Origin: Taxillus chinensis
Lineage: Eukaryota; Streptophyta; Magnoliopsida; Santalales; Loranthaceae
Length of the DNA: 64,000 bases
Assembly: GCA_023512835.1 (NCBI GenBank)
Contig: CM042084.1
Span: 49,709,609-49,773,608, forward strand
Reading direction: 5' to 3'
Under the pieces are notes generated by a model. That model made no database searches and was not told where the DNA came from. It was given only the letters and a program-made list of their open reading frames with translations. Of the stretch, positions 43,880 through 54,944 are shown in pieces. How positions within the stretch are numbered: the stretch's first letter is position 1; the number at the start of each line of letters is the position of its first letter. A program made the position numbers and the translations under genes.

Positions 43880-45283
43880 TGATAGGCTTGCAGCAAGTGC
43901 ACTGGTCAAGTAATGAAATGAAGTATTTAAACTCCGGTTATCGAACCCTCAAGGAGGGAACAATTGCTGTTAAGCAATGAACACTAAGCTAACAGATTCT
44001 CTTTTATGTCTGAATAAATGATTTGTGTTGTGAGATTAATCTAAATTCTAAACAAGCAATTGCAGAACTGGAATTCAAATAAATTGTTGGCAAACCACTT
44101 AGTCTGGAGATTTCAATGATTTAAAGATCTAGGGTCAGAATTTCACACCCAATGGTCTGTAACACCCTGGATTATGCTACTTGTTCTTCAGTTAATCAGT
44201 TTAAGCCTTAATCCATATTCAAGTTGATTTTCACCCATCTATCTTACACTTGGTCCATGCTAAGTCAGGTTTAAGTCTTTTATTCCATTTGGTCCATGAG
44301 AATAAAAGTGATCAAAGGAAGATAATCAATATAACAATTGCAGATTTGGTCAATCACGCAATCATCAACCTAACTCACTAATTTCCACCCTAGACAAGGG
44401 CTAAGATAATCCAATCATGCATAAATCAGGCCTTGCCTTTAATCAATAGTGAATTGAACAAGAACAGGATATTTTCCAATTGAACAAGCAAAATCCATAA
44501 TCCAAAATGATTACAACTCATTGGGGGCTACATTGCTCCTCGAGATAGCAAAGTTTACCCCATAATCATGAGCATCATAACAGAAGCTTCATACAAATTC
44601 ATGTTTACAATACCAGAGAATAAGAAGAGACACAAGAGATGATCAATGGCTTCAGCCCGCTCCTCTTCTGAACCCTAGCTTCTGCCACCCAGAATCGATA
44701 TTCTCCACCGTCAGCGCCTCCAAAATGATCACCTTGATCTCCAACAATGGATGTTGCTCTTCTAGAATTCAGATGCCTGCTATACACCTCTCCTCTCTAT
44801 TTATAGGGCTGCATGGCTTACATAAGGTGTGCCCTAGTTGACAGCTGCTGTCGCTACCACAACGACGTAGTTTTGGTAAGTGACCGCTTTCTTCATTCCA
44901 AGCTCAATAAAACTCAATCCATATCAAATTTGAACCAGGTCTTTTAAGTAAAAATGATCAGGACAACAAAACCAAGCCTCCAGAGCAAAAATACACCTGC
45001 CCGCGACAATGCACGCGACAAAGCCATTGTCACGGGCACCTCCAATTCAACTCAAATTTGCTCCACTGCTTCCTAGTAGCATGTAGAAGGCTTCCATGAA
45101 CTTTGATACCTGCCTGTGACAATGACCATTGTCGCGGGCAACCTGAATTTGCCTCCTTTTGAGTCCATCTTCTTCCCACAACTTCTTCTTGAGTGTACAA
45201 AGTGATCTAGCAAATGTGTGTGAGAAAAATCTCCCCTAAAACCTGTCAAAATCACTCAAAAAAGTACCACTATACACAAAACA
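43880..45283 (-). repeat. Orphan LTR, minus orientation
   Basis: Plus-strand ends TGATAGGCTTGC and ACACAAAACA give TG...CA. On the minus strand CCTATAAATAGAGAGG (about 44793-44808) is a strong TATA box, with an ACGACGTAGTTTT box (44861) and two inverted repeats built on GACAATG/CATTGTC (45002-45037 and 45113-45142) upstream, an arrangement like the Tekay LTR promoter. No matching second LTR, PBS or PPT. CCTAA flanks at 43863 and 45291 could be a TSD if the ends lie slightly outside. Confidence 0.5.
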
Positions 45284-45932
45284 GTGTCTTCCTAAGGCGT
45301 TCCTGCTCAGGATGATGCTCATAGCTGTGGTTTCTATGTATGCCATTATATTCGCATCCTGACCACCACTGGCTTCCTTGCCCTCGTGCCAGAATTCGAT
45401 TGTGTGAGCAGTCGAGCCGCCTCATTACATCTGACTACTACTCAACTCCTACGCGAGCAAGCCACTGTTTTTCTGTTTACGCAAAGTGTAAAATATTCTG
45501 ACTTTAAACCGTAACTGTCTTGTACTCTATTTAATTGGACACTGCTCTTCCTCTTTCCTCTTTCTGTGTTTTCTGTGTACTTACTTTATCTCAGTTACTT
45601 TTTGTGTATATCTTTGCTCTGCTGCCTGCTATTCTGTGTTTCATTGCATTGCTCCCATGTGGTTGGTGTTCTGGTGCTTGTTCCTCACCCCAGAAAGGGG
45701 GAGTATATCTCAGGGGGAGCAAGGTCGTAGGGGGAGTTATCTTCGACAGGGGGCAGCTAACGCAGCTTCATGCCTACGAGGGAGAGGAGTGTACATTTTT
45801 CCTAATTTTGATCTCCTCCAAATTTTTCATATGCAAAGATATTTTCTGTTAACTTAAAACTGTCCATCAAACTCGTAGTCTCAGACTTCATGTTTTTCAC
45901 CCATTGTCAGCTTACATTAAATAGGGGGAGAT
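45284..45932 (+). other. D 3' untranslated region and polypurine tract
   Basis: Repeated purine boxes GAAAGGGGGAGT, AGGGGGAGCAAGG and TAGGGGGAGTT (45695-45745) and the final AAATAGGGGGAGAT (45919-45932) directly before the 3' LTR. This is typical of the 3' end of SIRE/Maximus copia elements. No intact ORF. Confidence 0.75.
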
Positions 45933-47299
45933 TGTTGGAAATATAGGATTTGATGAAGTTGCCAATATACAGTCTAAGTCTGGAGACTCGAAGATCCGAA
46001 GGTCGTAGGGTCGAAGAGTCGAAGTTAGTACAAGTAAAACTGTCACAGGACATATGGGTGAGAGGCTCGTAGACTCGTAGGGTCTAGAGACTCGAAGCTT
46101 ATTTGTGACAGAACACATTGCGACTCGTAGATCCGGGGGCGAAGGTCCTAGAGTCGCAATGTGGAAAAGAGAGCGTTACTATAAGCGACGATTAAATTCA
46201 GAGACTCGTAGAGTCCAAGAATTCTAAAGAACAGTAACCAAACTTAAATAACTCGAAGCCCGTAGAACTGTAGAGTCCCTAGAGCACTTATGTCAGTTAA
46301 TAGAACTTAAAGTACCACTAGAATCATAGACTCTAAGGTCGTAGAGTCGCAAACTTAAAACACTGTTAAGAAAATAGGACTCGCAGACTCGTAGGTCGAA
46401 GGTCGAAGAGTCGAAGCCAAAAAGACTGACCAACTAAAATGAAACTGTACCTCAAGAGTCGTAGAGTCGTAGACACAAGGGATACAAGCAATTTAAAGAA
46501 CTTGTCAGACATATCGCAAACTCGAAGATCATGAGGGCTGAGAGTTATAGCTGAAGGGTCGTAGCCATAGAGTCGAAGACTCGTTGAATATGGAAACTCA
46601 GTGCACGAGCAACTGCGAAAGACTAAGGAAGAAATGTAAAGTCTAAGACTTGTAGAGTCGAAGATTTTCAAGCTCGAAGATTCATAGAGTCGAAGAGCCT
46701 CTTAGTCAAGTAAAATAAACTGAGAGACCCGAAGGTCGTAGACCCGCAGAGTTAGGGTCATAAACTTGCAGTTGTAACAATGGGTAGATTAGGCGCACTA
46801 CGAAGAAGTCACTCTAAGAGCCACTAGGATTGTCGCAGACTCATAGAGTTATAGACTCGCAAAGTCATTGACTTACAGTTAATAGAGTGACACAAAAGAC
46901 TTAATCTGACTCGCACTCTAGTCTCGAAGACTTGAAGATATGTAAGTCATAGACTCACAGATATCAACACTGTAAAGCCTGAAGCAAACTTCCACAACTT
47001 CGACAGGCTCTAACTGAAACCTTTGAGTCACTTAGCGATATCTTCAGGTAGGGTTTGTACAGTAAGCCTGCACCGTCTCGAGCAGTTGGAGCGCAGTTAA
47101 TGTCGCATTAATTGCTGCCAACTATGCTCCATGGATGAACGACCAAGATCGATCGCGCAAGTATGGGCATGCAACTACGCAGCATGGGCAACAGATCTGC
47201 AAATCAGAGCAGATCAACCCATCCCCTGACATCCCGCATATCCAGTGGCGTGAAGTCAGTCTGTCGGATGGGAAACTAGGCACACAGCAAACTAAACTT

Positions 47300-47335
<36 letters not shown>

Positions 47336-47863
47336 ACACTTAATGACAAAAATTAGGAGTTAGCCTCTTTTTCTAAAAGCATGGAATACACAGAACACAA
47401 GATAAGGGATTCTGACATACATTAAGATAATCATCTTTTTGCAGAATTCAAGCAAGAGAGTTCCAATGCAAGAGAGAGAGACTCTGAGAGAAGAAACTTC
47501 AAAGTGTTGTGCGCCGCGTTGAACCAAGATCAAGATCAAACCTTCTGATCCATCATACTCTCTTGTTCATCCATGATCCAGCACGATCATTGAGCCTCTT
47601 CTCCGTGTTGTTTCCCACAATCTAAACTATCTCAGAGCATTCCTATTACATTTGAGATCTGTTCAGCAAAGAACATTAACTCCCATCTCAGATTTGTCTG
47701 ATAGTTTATTACGTCTCACATCACTCACATTACTACTGTCGTCTTCTCCATCAATACTTCCACGTAGTCATCCATAGACAAATCCAAGACCAGCTAACAG
47801 TCTAGCTTCCGCAGACAAAGAGAGTCTATTCACCCCCCCTCTAGACTCACTTTGGGACCTACA
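45933..47863 (+). repeat. D 3' LTR, complete (1931 bp)
   Basis: TGTTGGAAATATAGG start and GGGACCTACA end. 46231-47863 aligns with the 5' LTR remainder. GACTC/GAGTC boxes crowd 45960-46960. An (AT)n run (47303-47332) expands a shorter one in the 5' LTR (about 9150). Confidence 0.93.
47303..47332. repeat. (AT)n microsatellite in D 3' LTR
   Basis: About 15 AT units after CTTAAA; only about 5 in the 5' LTR. Microsatellite growth after insertion. Confidence 0.9.
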
Positions 47864-48520
47864 TTGTTGTTTGTTGCTTCTACCGCTCTATTCATTTGAG
47901 GATGGTACGGTATTGAGTTGCGATGTCGGATTTTGAACTGTTCACACAAACTGTCCATCATCCGACTGTTTAAATTGGTAGCATTATTTGTTATAATGTG
48001 CTCTGGGAGCCCATAGCAGGACACGATGTTGTTACGGACAAACTTAGTGATTACTGACTGAGTGACTTGGACGTAGGAGGCTGCTTCGACCCACTTAGTG
48101 AAATAGTCGATGGCTACAAGAATGAATCTATGTCCATTAGAGACTTTTGGGAATATGGGTGCAATGATGTCCATGCCCCATAATGCAAATGGCCATGGAG
48201 ATGTAAGCACATATAGCTTCGAAGGGGGTGCTTGAATATGATCCCCATAAATCTGGCATTTAAAACATTTACGCACATGCTCGATGTAGTCCTTTTCCAT
48301 AGTAACCCAATAGTAGCCCATCCTCATGATCTACCTTGTTAGTGTATGCCCATTTGCGTGAGATCCGCAGTCGCCGTTGTGAGCCTCATTGGTGACCCGA
48401 GCTGCTTCATCTTTGTCTAAGCACATCAGTAAAACTCGGTTATGGTTGTGTCTGTGTAGGATTGAACCGTCGAAGAAGTAATTGATGCTTGCTCGTCAGA
48501 TGTTTCTTTTTTTTGCTTCT
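47864..48520 (-). pseudogene. F integrase, 3' end removed by D insertion
   Basis: A frame of about 150 codons of F (to 48327) reads MRMGYYWVTMEKDYIEHVRKCFKCQ (zinc-binding end), WGMDIIAPIFPKVSNGHRFI (first catalytic Asp), YFTKWVEA, then ITNNATNLNSRMMD where the second catalytic Asp should be, and HPQMNRAVEATNN with the catalytic Glu. The Asp to Asn change is shared with A but not with E. D interrupts it just after the Glu. The N-terminal part (48330-48520) has frame breaks. Confidence 0.88.
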
Positions 48521-48555
48521 GAGGCCCCTATCGGATATGAGTGCTGGGACAGGTA

Positions 48556-49194
48556 CTATTTGATATCTTGATACCAAGGCTTGTTATCGGTGTCAACATT
48601 GGTTACCATGTTGTAAATGGGTTCCCTGTTCACATTGATGTCAAAGCATAGTATTTCGAAGCATGTGTGCAATCGAAGGAGGGAGGCTAGAGTTGCGAAA
48701 GCATCAGGAATTCGATTATGCTCTCTTGACATGTGTTCAAATGTGATTTCATCAAATAGGTTAGCCATTTCACAAATCATTTGTCGGTAAGGAATCAACT
48801 TGTGATTTCGAGTTTCCCATTCCTTTCTAGCTTGATAAATGACTAGAGTTGAGTCCCCGAACACTTGTAATTTTCTAATTCCTTTACTCAATGCCTCTTG
48901 GAGGCCCATTACACAAGCTTCACATTCTGCTATGTTATTTGTGCAAGGGAATGTCAACTTGGCGGCCATCGGAAAATGTACGCCGGATGGGGAAATTAGG
49001 ACTACCCCAATGCCATGACCAAATAAGCTTGATGCTCCATCAAACCGTAGGGTCCATGTGTCTGACTCTTCATTTTCTTGGATGGTGTTGACGAATTCGT
49101 CTGGGAAATCAGAGATTGCTGGCTCATAATCTTCCAAGGATCGATCCGCTAGATAATCAGCTATGGCACTTCCTTTGATGGCTTTTTGAGGCAC
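48556..49194 (-). CDS. F second (archaeal-type) RNase H, open frame of partial polyprotein
   Basis: A 212-codon open frame. It begins in [19 protein letters not shown], the junction with the first RNase H, then [59 protein letters not shown] and REHNRIPDAFATLASL. The Asp of RFDGA, the Glu of AECEAC and the Asp of FGDS fit catalytic residues of RNase H. Tat-lineage elements carry this domain in addition to the Ty3-type one. A stop separates it from the RT frame, so it cannot be made as part of F's polyprotein. Confidence 0.88.
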   Translation of the reverse strand: MPQKAIKGSAIADYLADRSLEDYEPAISDFPDEFVNTIQENEESDTWTLRFDGASSLFGHGIGVVLISPSGVHFPMAAKLTFPCTNNIAECEACVMGLQEALSKGIRKLQVFGDSTLVIYQARKEWETRNHKLIPYRQMICEMANLFDEITFEHMSREHNRIPDAFATLASLLRLHTCFEILCFDINVNREPIYNMVTNVDTDNKPWYQDIK

Positions 49195-49224
49195 ATAGAC
49201 AATGTCATATTCTGCTAAGAGTAG

Positions 49225-50121
49225 CTACCACTTAGCAATTCTTCCCATCATGGATGGCTTTTCTAATAGGTATTTGAGCGGGTGATGTCTAGAGATGAGC
49301 CATGTGGTATGGTAGAGTGTATACTGCCTTAACCTTCGTGTCGTCCAAGCGAGGGCACAACAAGTCTTTTCCAGAGGAGTGTACTTTCCCTCACAAGGTG
49401 TAAACTTCTTGCTCAGATAGTAAATGATTTGCTCTTTCTTCCCTGAGGAATCATGTTGTCCCAGTACACAACCCATCGAGGTGTCTCGGACTGTTAAGTA
49501 CAAAATCAGAGGTTGACCGGATACCGGGAGAACCAAAATTGGAGGGTTCATCAAATATTGTTTAATTGTATCGAAGGCCACCTGACATTCATTGTTCCAT
49601 ACCTCGGGACTATTCTTGCGCAACACCTTGAAGATGGGTTCACAAGTCATAGTGAGTTGTGAAATGAACTGAGCGATGTAGTTGAGTCTTCCGAGGAATC
49701 CTCTAACTTCCTTGATAGTTTTTGGCACGGGCGTATCATGGATGGCCCGGACTTTATCGGGTTCAATCTCAATTCCCTGTTGACTAATGATGAATCCCAG
49801 TAGCTTGCCTGATGTAGCCCCAAAGGTACATTTGGATGGATTTAACTTCAATTGGTATTTTTGTAGTCTGTCAAAGAGCTTACGTAACACTTCGACATGG
49901 TCCTTGTCTCCTTTCAACTTAGCGATAATATCATCGACATAGACCTCTACTTCTTTGTGCATCATGTCATGGAACAGTGTTACCATGGCTCTTTGATAAG
50001 TTACCCCAGCATTTTTGAGTCCAACAGGCATGACATTGTAGCAAAAGGTGCCCCATATAGTGATGAATGTAATCTTTTCCTTGTGTTCAGGATCCATCCG
50101 AATTTGGTTATAGCCAGAGAA
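49225..50121 (-). CDS. F reverse transcriptase palm and Ty3-type RNase H, 290-codon open frame, truncated
   Basis: Starts in GFSGYNQIRMDPEHKEK (cut by the LTR at 50126), then TFITIWGTFCYNVMPVGLKN (usual F replaced by V in MPFG), the catalytic YVDD at 49930-49941, KCTFGATSGKLLGFIIS, VRGFLGRLNYIAQFIS, then RNase H: ILVLPVSGQPLILYLTV, CVLGQHDSSGKKEQIIYYLS, and KYTPLEKTCCALAW. RT fingers are missing. It ends at a stop before [12 protein letters not shown] sequence. It is the longest intact Ogre pol frame in the window, but with no start or partner domains it is a remnant. Confidence 0.9.
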   Translation of the reverse strand, partial: FSGYNQIRMDPEHKEKITFITIWGTFCYNVMPVGLKNAGVTYQRAMVTLFHDMMHKEVEVYVDDIIAKLKGDKDHVEVLRKLFDRLQKYQLKLNPSKCTFGATSGKLLGFIISQQGIEIEPDKVRAIHDTPVPKTIKEVRGFLGRLNYIAQFISQLTMTCEPIFKVLRKNSPEVWNNECQVAFDTIKQYLMNPPILVLPVSGQPLILYLTVRDTSMGCVLGQHDSSGKKEQIIYYLSKKFTPCEGKYTPLEKTCCALAWTTRRLRQYTLYHTTWLISRHHPLKYLLEKPSMMGRIAKW

Positions 50122-50125
50122 CCCA

Positions 50126-51293
50126 TGTCACGCCCCCAAATTCCAGGGAACCCGGAACCAGGAACATAACTTCCCTTTGCCCGCACCCGAAAGGTCAAGG
50201 GGTTGGTGACTAGCACCAATAGAGACTACACCGCGGGTGCTATCTAAAATATGTAACCCTATATAGTCATACATCAAGGGTAATCCTGTACTTTCCCATA
50301 CATCATCATGCATACAATAAGTCAAACAGTCATACAAACATCACATTACAAACAATATGCAAATACAACTGTCCACGGACCCATGTCCGGGATACAAACA
50401 TAATACAATACACAATACAGAATACAGTACTGTATCATACATCAAAGTAGTGGGCATGTCCTCCTGGAAGAAAGTCCTCCACTAGTCTCGGGTCACACCT
50501 GAAAAGGAGTAAACAACAAGTAGGGGTGAGCGACAAGCTCAGTAGGTGACCCCAACACTCCACATCATGCAGACATACAAGTCTATACTACATGCTCTGT
50601 GTACTCGTGCACTGTGTAGTGTGCAAAATCATCAGGACTTAGCCTGCAAACAAACAACAGGACCTAGCCTGCCCACACAGGACAGCTTGTCCACGATCCT
50701 CAATAGGATCCCAGCTCAGGGCACTCAGCCCTACCACAGCGCTATATGTCCGGCCGCAGTTGCCACACCGGCCTGCCATCGGCGCATATGCCTGCCCCGT
50801 CGACCACATTGCACCATCGGTGCATCACGGTGAGAACCCAAACAAGTCACGGAGTCCATGCCCCAATACCTCACGCCAACATACTAACATGAGTATGGCA
50901 TGTCATTCTCAACATTTCCTTTAAAACTGTAGCCAGTTTTCACAAGTAAATCCTCAATCCTTGATTTATGAAGGAAGTACCCATAGCAGCTATTTTCTTG
51001 AAATCAAAAGTCCCGGCATTGGGTGCCTATATCATAAATAAGATAATCTGATTTTTGGAGATTTTTCTGAGATGTATAACCCCACTTTCCAAAAATTCAC
51101 CACTACGAACTTTTGGGTTTTTTCAAGATTTTACACTAAATCCCAATTTTCACATTTTGAAAGAGTGGAATTAATTTTTCTAGTATTTTTCTTTGAATCC
51201 AAATGGGGGGTATTTCGTTATTTACATTATAACTTAAGTGTGGAGAGGCATAATGGTTTACAATGTAAATGTCCAGGTGCGGTGCGGTTACAC
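50126..51293 (-). repeat. Tekay-related orphan LTR interrupting F
   Basis: Begins TGTCACGCCCCC with ACCCA just before it. Shares with the G1 and 10754 LTRs the block around GGGGTGAGCGACAAGCTCAGTAGG (50523 on) and the CCTTTGCCCGCACCCGAAAGG block (50173). A possible end is GGTTACA at 51293, but no matching TSD follows, so the right boundary is uncertain. Frames inside are not genes. Confidence 0.6.
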
Positions 51294-51583
51294 CTTTGCG
51301 GACGATGTTTGCGGATTGATCTTTGCGGAATGGATGCTTGCGGATACACCGCTGCGGATTGATCTTAGGAATGGATGTTGCGGATACACCGGGATTGATG
51401 CTGCGGATACACGCGCGGAGCGAAGCTACGGATCACTTCTTGCTGATCCGTACTGCATCCCGGACTAATTGCTCCGGACTACTGATCCGGACTAACTGCT
51501 CCGGACTACTGCTCCGGACTACTTCTCCGGGATACTACTCCGGACTAACTGCTCCGGACTACTGCTCCGGACTAACTGCTTCG
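51294..51583. repeat. Short tandem repeats of GCGGAT and CTCCGGACTA type
   Basis: 51294-51420 holds irregular GCGGATACACCG/GCGGATTGATC units. 51460-51575 holds about eight CTCCGGACTA units with a period of 13-16 bp. It resembles the CTTACTCCGT patch at 12780-12895. Probably part of another LTR; it is cut by E at 51583. Confidence 0.7.
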
Positions 51584-54500
51584 TGTCATCACTGGTTTTC
51601 GTCCGGGCCCTTTTGGGGTGAGCTCAAACTAAACCAATGGTGAGAAATTTTAGAGTCGCCACCAACTGTTTTTGGGGTACAGTTGGATACCCTCTACTTT
51701 GAGTAGTTTTAAGTGTATGGTCTGCGTTATCAGAGATGGGTTCGGGAGTTGGTTACGTGTAGGGAAGGATTAGCACCCCTACAACGCCCTTTCGGTATCT
51801 AATTTAGGAGGAGGAGGTTTGTATTTATACTGCTGTGACTAGACTAAATTTCCTAAGAAGTCTATGATTTATATTTGGCTAAGTTATTTGTCAAAGTTTA
51901 TGGTTAAAATTGCTTTACCCTAAATTTCTAAAGGGAATCCTAAAAATTTGGGTTTTTGAGTGAAGTGGGGAATGAGATCTTAGGGATTGGTTTTGGCTTT
52001 TTTGGTTTTACTTTCTGAAATTGAAGTCCTAAAAAATAGTTTTTATTTCCCCCTTTTTTTTGTTTTTGTTTTGTTTTATTTTGTTTTGTTTTTTTTGTTT
52101 TTGTTTTTGTTTTTTTTTTCAGGTTAGAAAACATACATTTTTTGTTTTCTATGTTTTGTAAAAAAAAACATTTTGGCCTTCTTTTTTTTTTTTTGTTTTT
52201 TTTTTTGTTTTTTTTTGTTTGTTTTGTCATTTGTTTTTTTTTGTTTTAGAAATTGAAGTACCAACTTTGATTTTCTTCCTCTCTTTTCTTTTTTTTTTTT
52301 TTTTTTTTAAATATGAAGACGTTTTTTGTTGTTTTTTTGTTTTTTGGAAACCTTTCTTTCTTTCCCCCTTTTTTTTGTTTTGTGAACCCAAAATCTTAAA
52401 GCCAATTTAGGAACATATGCATGAAAATAAAAACGTGGAGTGTGTGATTATGGCATCCACAAAAGAAAAAGAAAATCACTCTTTTTTTTTTTTCATGTTC
52501 TCCCTCTGCTCTCTCCTTTTTTTTTTCTTTTTCTTTTTACTATACTTTACATATTACAACATACACATAGGAAGAAATACAGGAAAATACAATGAAAAAG
52601 GTTGAAAAGCAATTGCATCAAATATAGATAAGCTAAAAAATGGAAATTAGAAAAATGCTAAAAAAAAAAATAATTACACCAAATATAGATACAAATAAAC
52701 TGAAAAAGTATTGAAAAGATAAGGGCTGAACCGACTTTGAAGCTTGCAACACCAATCTTCTATTTGAACTCCTATCGGCGCTGATAATCACTTGCTTAGA
52801 ACCAACAAAATCTGACAGGGAGGTTTGCGAGGGGGATTTCTTGGTATTTGAAAAGTGGAGTGATGTATTTTCTGGGTTTGAGTTTTTTTATGACTGGAAA
52901 TAAGGAGGGTAGGCGTGAGAAATAGGGGATTGGAAAGGGATTGGTGTCTGTTATGTTTTTTGCTTGCTGGACATGCAAAAAAAAGTGCTGAAGTTGGGGC
53001 TGTTTTTTTGTGTTTTTCCTTGCTAAAAAAAGAGCTGGCGTGAGAGGAGGGAAAGAGGATGAAGGGGTGATGTTGATTGCAGAAAACTGGGCGTTTAATC
53101 TGAGAAGATGAGGCTGGGGCGTTTCTCTCCTTTCTTTCTTCTTCAATGATCTCTTTCTTCTTTTTTCTCAATGATCTCTCTCTCTTTTTTTCTTTCTTTC
53201 TTTTTCTGCACTGGAATGATGGAGGGTTCCCTCTTCCTCTTTTTTCTTTTTTAACGAATTGTCGCCCTCTGTCTGTATCTCTCTGTTTTTTTTTGCTCTC
53301 TCTGGTTTGCAGGTTTCTTTTCCCACGATGATGGCTCTCTCTGTGTGTTTTTTTTCACGATGATGGCTCTCTCTTTTTTTGATGGCTCTCTTCAATGAAA
53401 ACCCACTTTTTCTTTTTCTTTTTGATGGAACTGCAGACTGCATCTTAAAGGGCTGCGAAAAGTTTTTGGCTGGACTATCATTAATTGCAGCATTTAATGC
53501 TGCATTATTGATTTCTTCATTTTCATCCAGGTCTTGTGCAATCTGTCGGGTGCATTATTATTTCCAGCTCCATTAATTTGCAGATCAGTGTCTGGTCGGG
53601 TGGTCAGTGTGTGCGGGAAAAGGGGAACTCGTGATTTGCCTTTTTGAATTTGTAGTTTAGTAGCACATGTGACCGACAGGTATTCAAAATAATGTTTTGT
53701 CAGATGGCCAGTGCATAAAACAAGCCCCGTGAACGACCAGCGAGAGGAAGAAAGGAAACCCGTGAGAAAAAGCCGGCGCGAAAAGCCAGCGAGAAAAAAT
53801 CAGCGAAGGCAAAAAAAAGGGTCGGAGGTTCGAAGTGTCGGTAGGTCGAAGCGTCGGCAAGTCGAAGTGTCGGCAGCAAGGCTTTGAGGGTCGAAGGGTC
53901 GGAGGTGGAAGGCGTACGGGTGCCGCGGGTCGAAGGCGTCATAGCGAGGCTTCGAGGGTCGCGGGCGTCGAAGTGTCGGCAGCGAGGCTTCGAGGGTCGA
54001 AGCGTCGAAGGTCAGAAATCACTAGGTCAACGGGGCTTCGAGGCTTCGAGGCTTCGGGGCTTCGAGGTTCGGGACTTCGGGGCTTCGAGCTTCGGGGCTT
54101 CGAGCTTCGAGGCTTCGATCTTCGGGACTTCGGGGCTTCGAGCTTCGGGCTTCGAGGCTTCGGGGCTTCGAGGCTTCGAGCTCGGGACTTCGGGGCTTCG
54201 AGCTTCGGGGCTTCGAGGCTTCGAGGTTCGGGGCTTCGGGGCTTCGAGGCTTCGAGGTTTGGGACTTCGGGGCTTCGAGCTTCGGGGTCAATGGGTCGAA
54301 GTGTCGGGAGGTCAACGGTCAACGGTCAACCCCCCTTTTTTTTTAATTACCTTTTGAAGAGTTTCGCATGATCACTTTTGCGGGCAGTTTGACCAGGGGC
54401 ATTGACCGTCTTTTGGCAAGTTTGACTTTTTCCAACGAAAGTTGTTTTGGCCATAACTTCTTCATTCTAAGTCCGATTTGAGCTCGGTCAAGTGCGTTAG

Positions 54501-54743
54501 TCTCCAATTTTCATCCACCATCACCTGGTGTTGGTCTTGGGGCGCTTCAAGGACTTGTAGCAAAAGTCATTAATTTTGAACTCCCCCATCCGTGTCAATT
54601 GTATCCATCTCGCGCAGATTGGGGTAGACCATTCCTTGGAAGTATGGGATCATTGTGGACCTGTTCAATAAGGTATATGGCATAGGCAGAAAGGTATATC
54701 AAATGGGGTTAGTATGTCCAACCCGGACAAATAGGGTCCTACA
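51584..54743 (-). repeat. E 3' LTR (3160 bp)
   Basis: Starts TGTCATCACTGG, ends AGGGTCCTACA. Organised like the B LTR: T/G-rich tract (52040-52385), pyrimidine-rich section (52480-53400), GGTCGAAGTGTCGG repeats (53820-54020) and an 8-bp minisatellite (54032-54288). The many frames here are low-complexity artefacts. Confidence 0.94.
54032..54288 (-). repeat. Expanded GCTTCGAG/GCTTCGGG minisatellite in E LTR
   Basis: About 257 bp of 8-bp units, mixing CTTCGAGG and CTTCGGGG with 7-9 bp variants. B has about 70-105 bp. It is CpG-dense and would be heavily methylated. Apparent proteins rich in Arg-Gly or Pro-Arg-Ser are artefacts of the repeat. Confidence 0.93.
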
Positions 54744-54756
54744 GCTGCCCCTCTTT
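54744..54756 (-). other. E polypurine tract
   Basis: The element strand reads AAAGAGGGGCAGC, identical to A. Confidence 0.9.
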
Positions 54757-54944
54757 GTGCACTGTTTGTATACAAACAGCGTACAAAGATAAAAGGGAGT
54801 CATTTTGGACGGGTTGGAGCACTTACCTGACTTACCTAGAGGAAGAAGTGCGACGGTTGGGTTTGTCCCCGAGAGGGAAAAGGGGCTTCACAGGCCGGTG
54901 TGCTTGGATAATACCTTGATGAGGTATCTAAGGCCGCTTGATAC

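Larger units (their letters stand above)
8057..47863 (+). mobile_element. Element D: SIRE/Maximus-like Ty1/copia retrotransposon, pol lost, heavily nested
   Basis: Both LTRs are recognisable: the end of the 5' LTR (8057-9654, its start split off by G1) and the 3' LTR (45933-47863). The PBS and gag start follow the 5' LTR; a 3' region with repeated GGGGGAG tracts precedes the 3' LTR, as in SIRE/Maximus. Gag is cut at 10753 and no copia protease, integrase or RT is found, so most of pol has been deleted or replaced. TTGTT (47864-47868) is the expected right TSD. D is inserted within the integrase gene of Ogre-type element F. Confidence 0.8.
47864..50125 (-). mobile_element. Element F: Ogre/Tat-type pol fragment hosting D
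   Basis: Contiguous minus-strand RT, RNase H, second RNase H and integrase with high likeness to A. Cut at the left by D (inside integrase) and at the right by a Tekay-like LTR (50126) within the RT block GFSGYNQIRMD. LTRs are outside the window. Confidence 0.9.

Noticed and set aside
52780..53450. Frames of 90-127 codons on the minus strand in E's LTR
   Set aside because: Purine/pyrimidine-biased LTR sequence; no homologue in B's LTR frame and no domain.
53835..54371. Open frames of 157-178 codons rich in Arg, Gly, Phe (plus) or Pro, Arg, Ser (minus)
   Set aside because: All come from the 8-bp GCTTCGAG minisatellite and neighbouring GTCGAAG repeats in the E LTR; all frames are open by composition.
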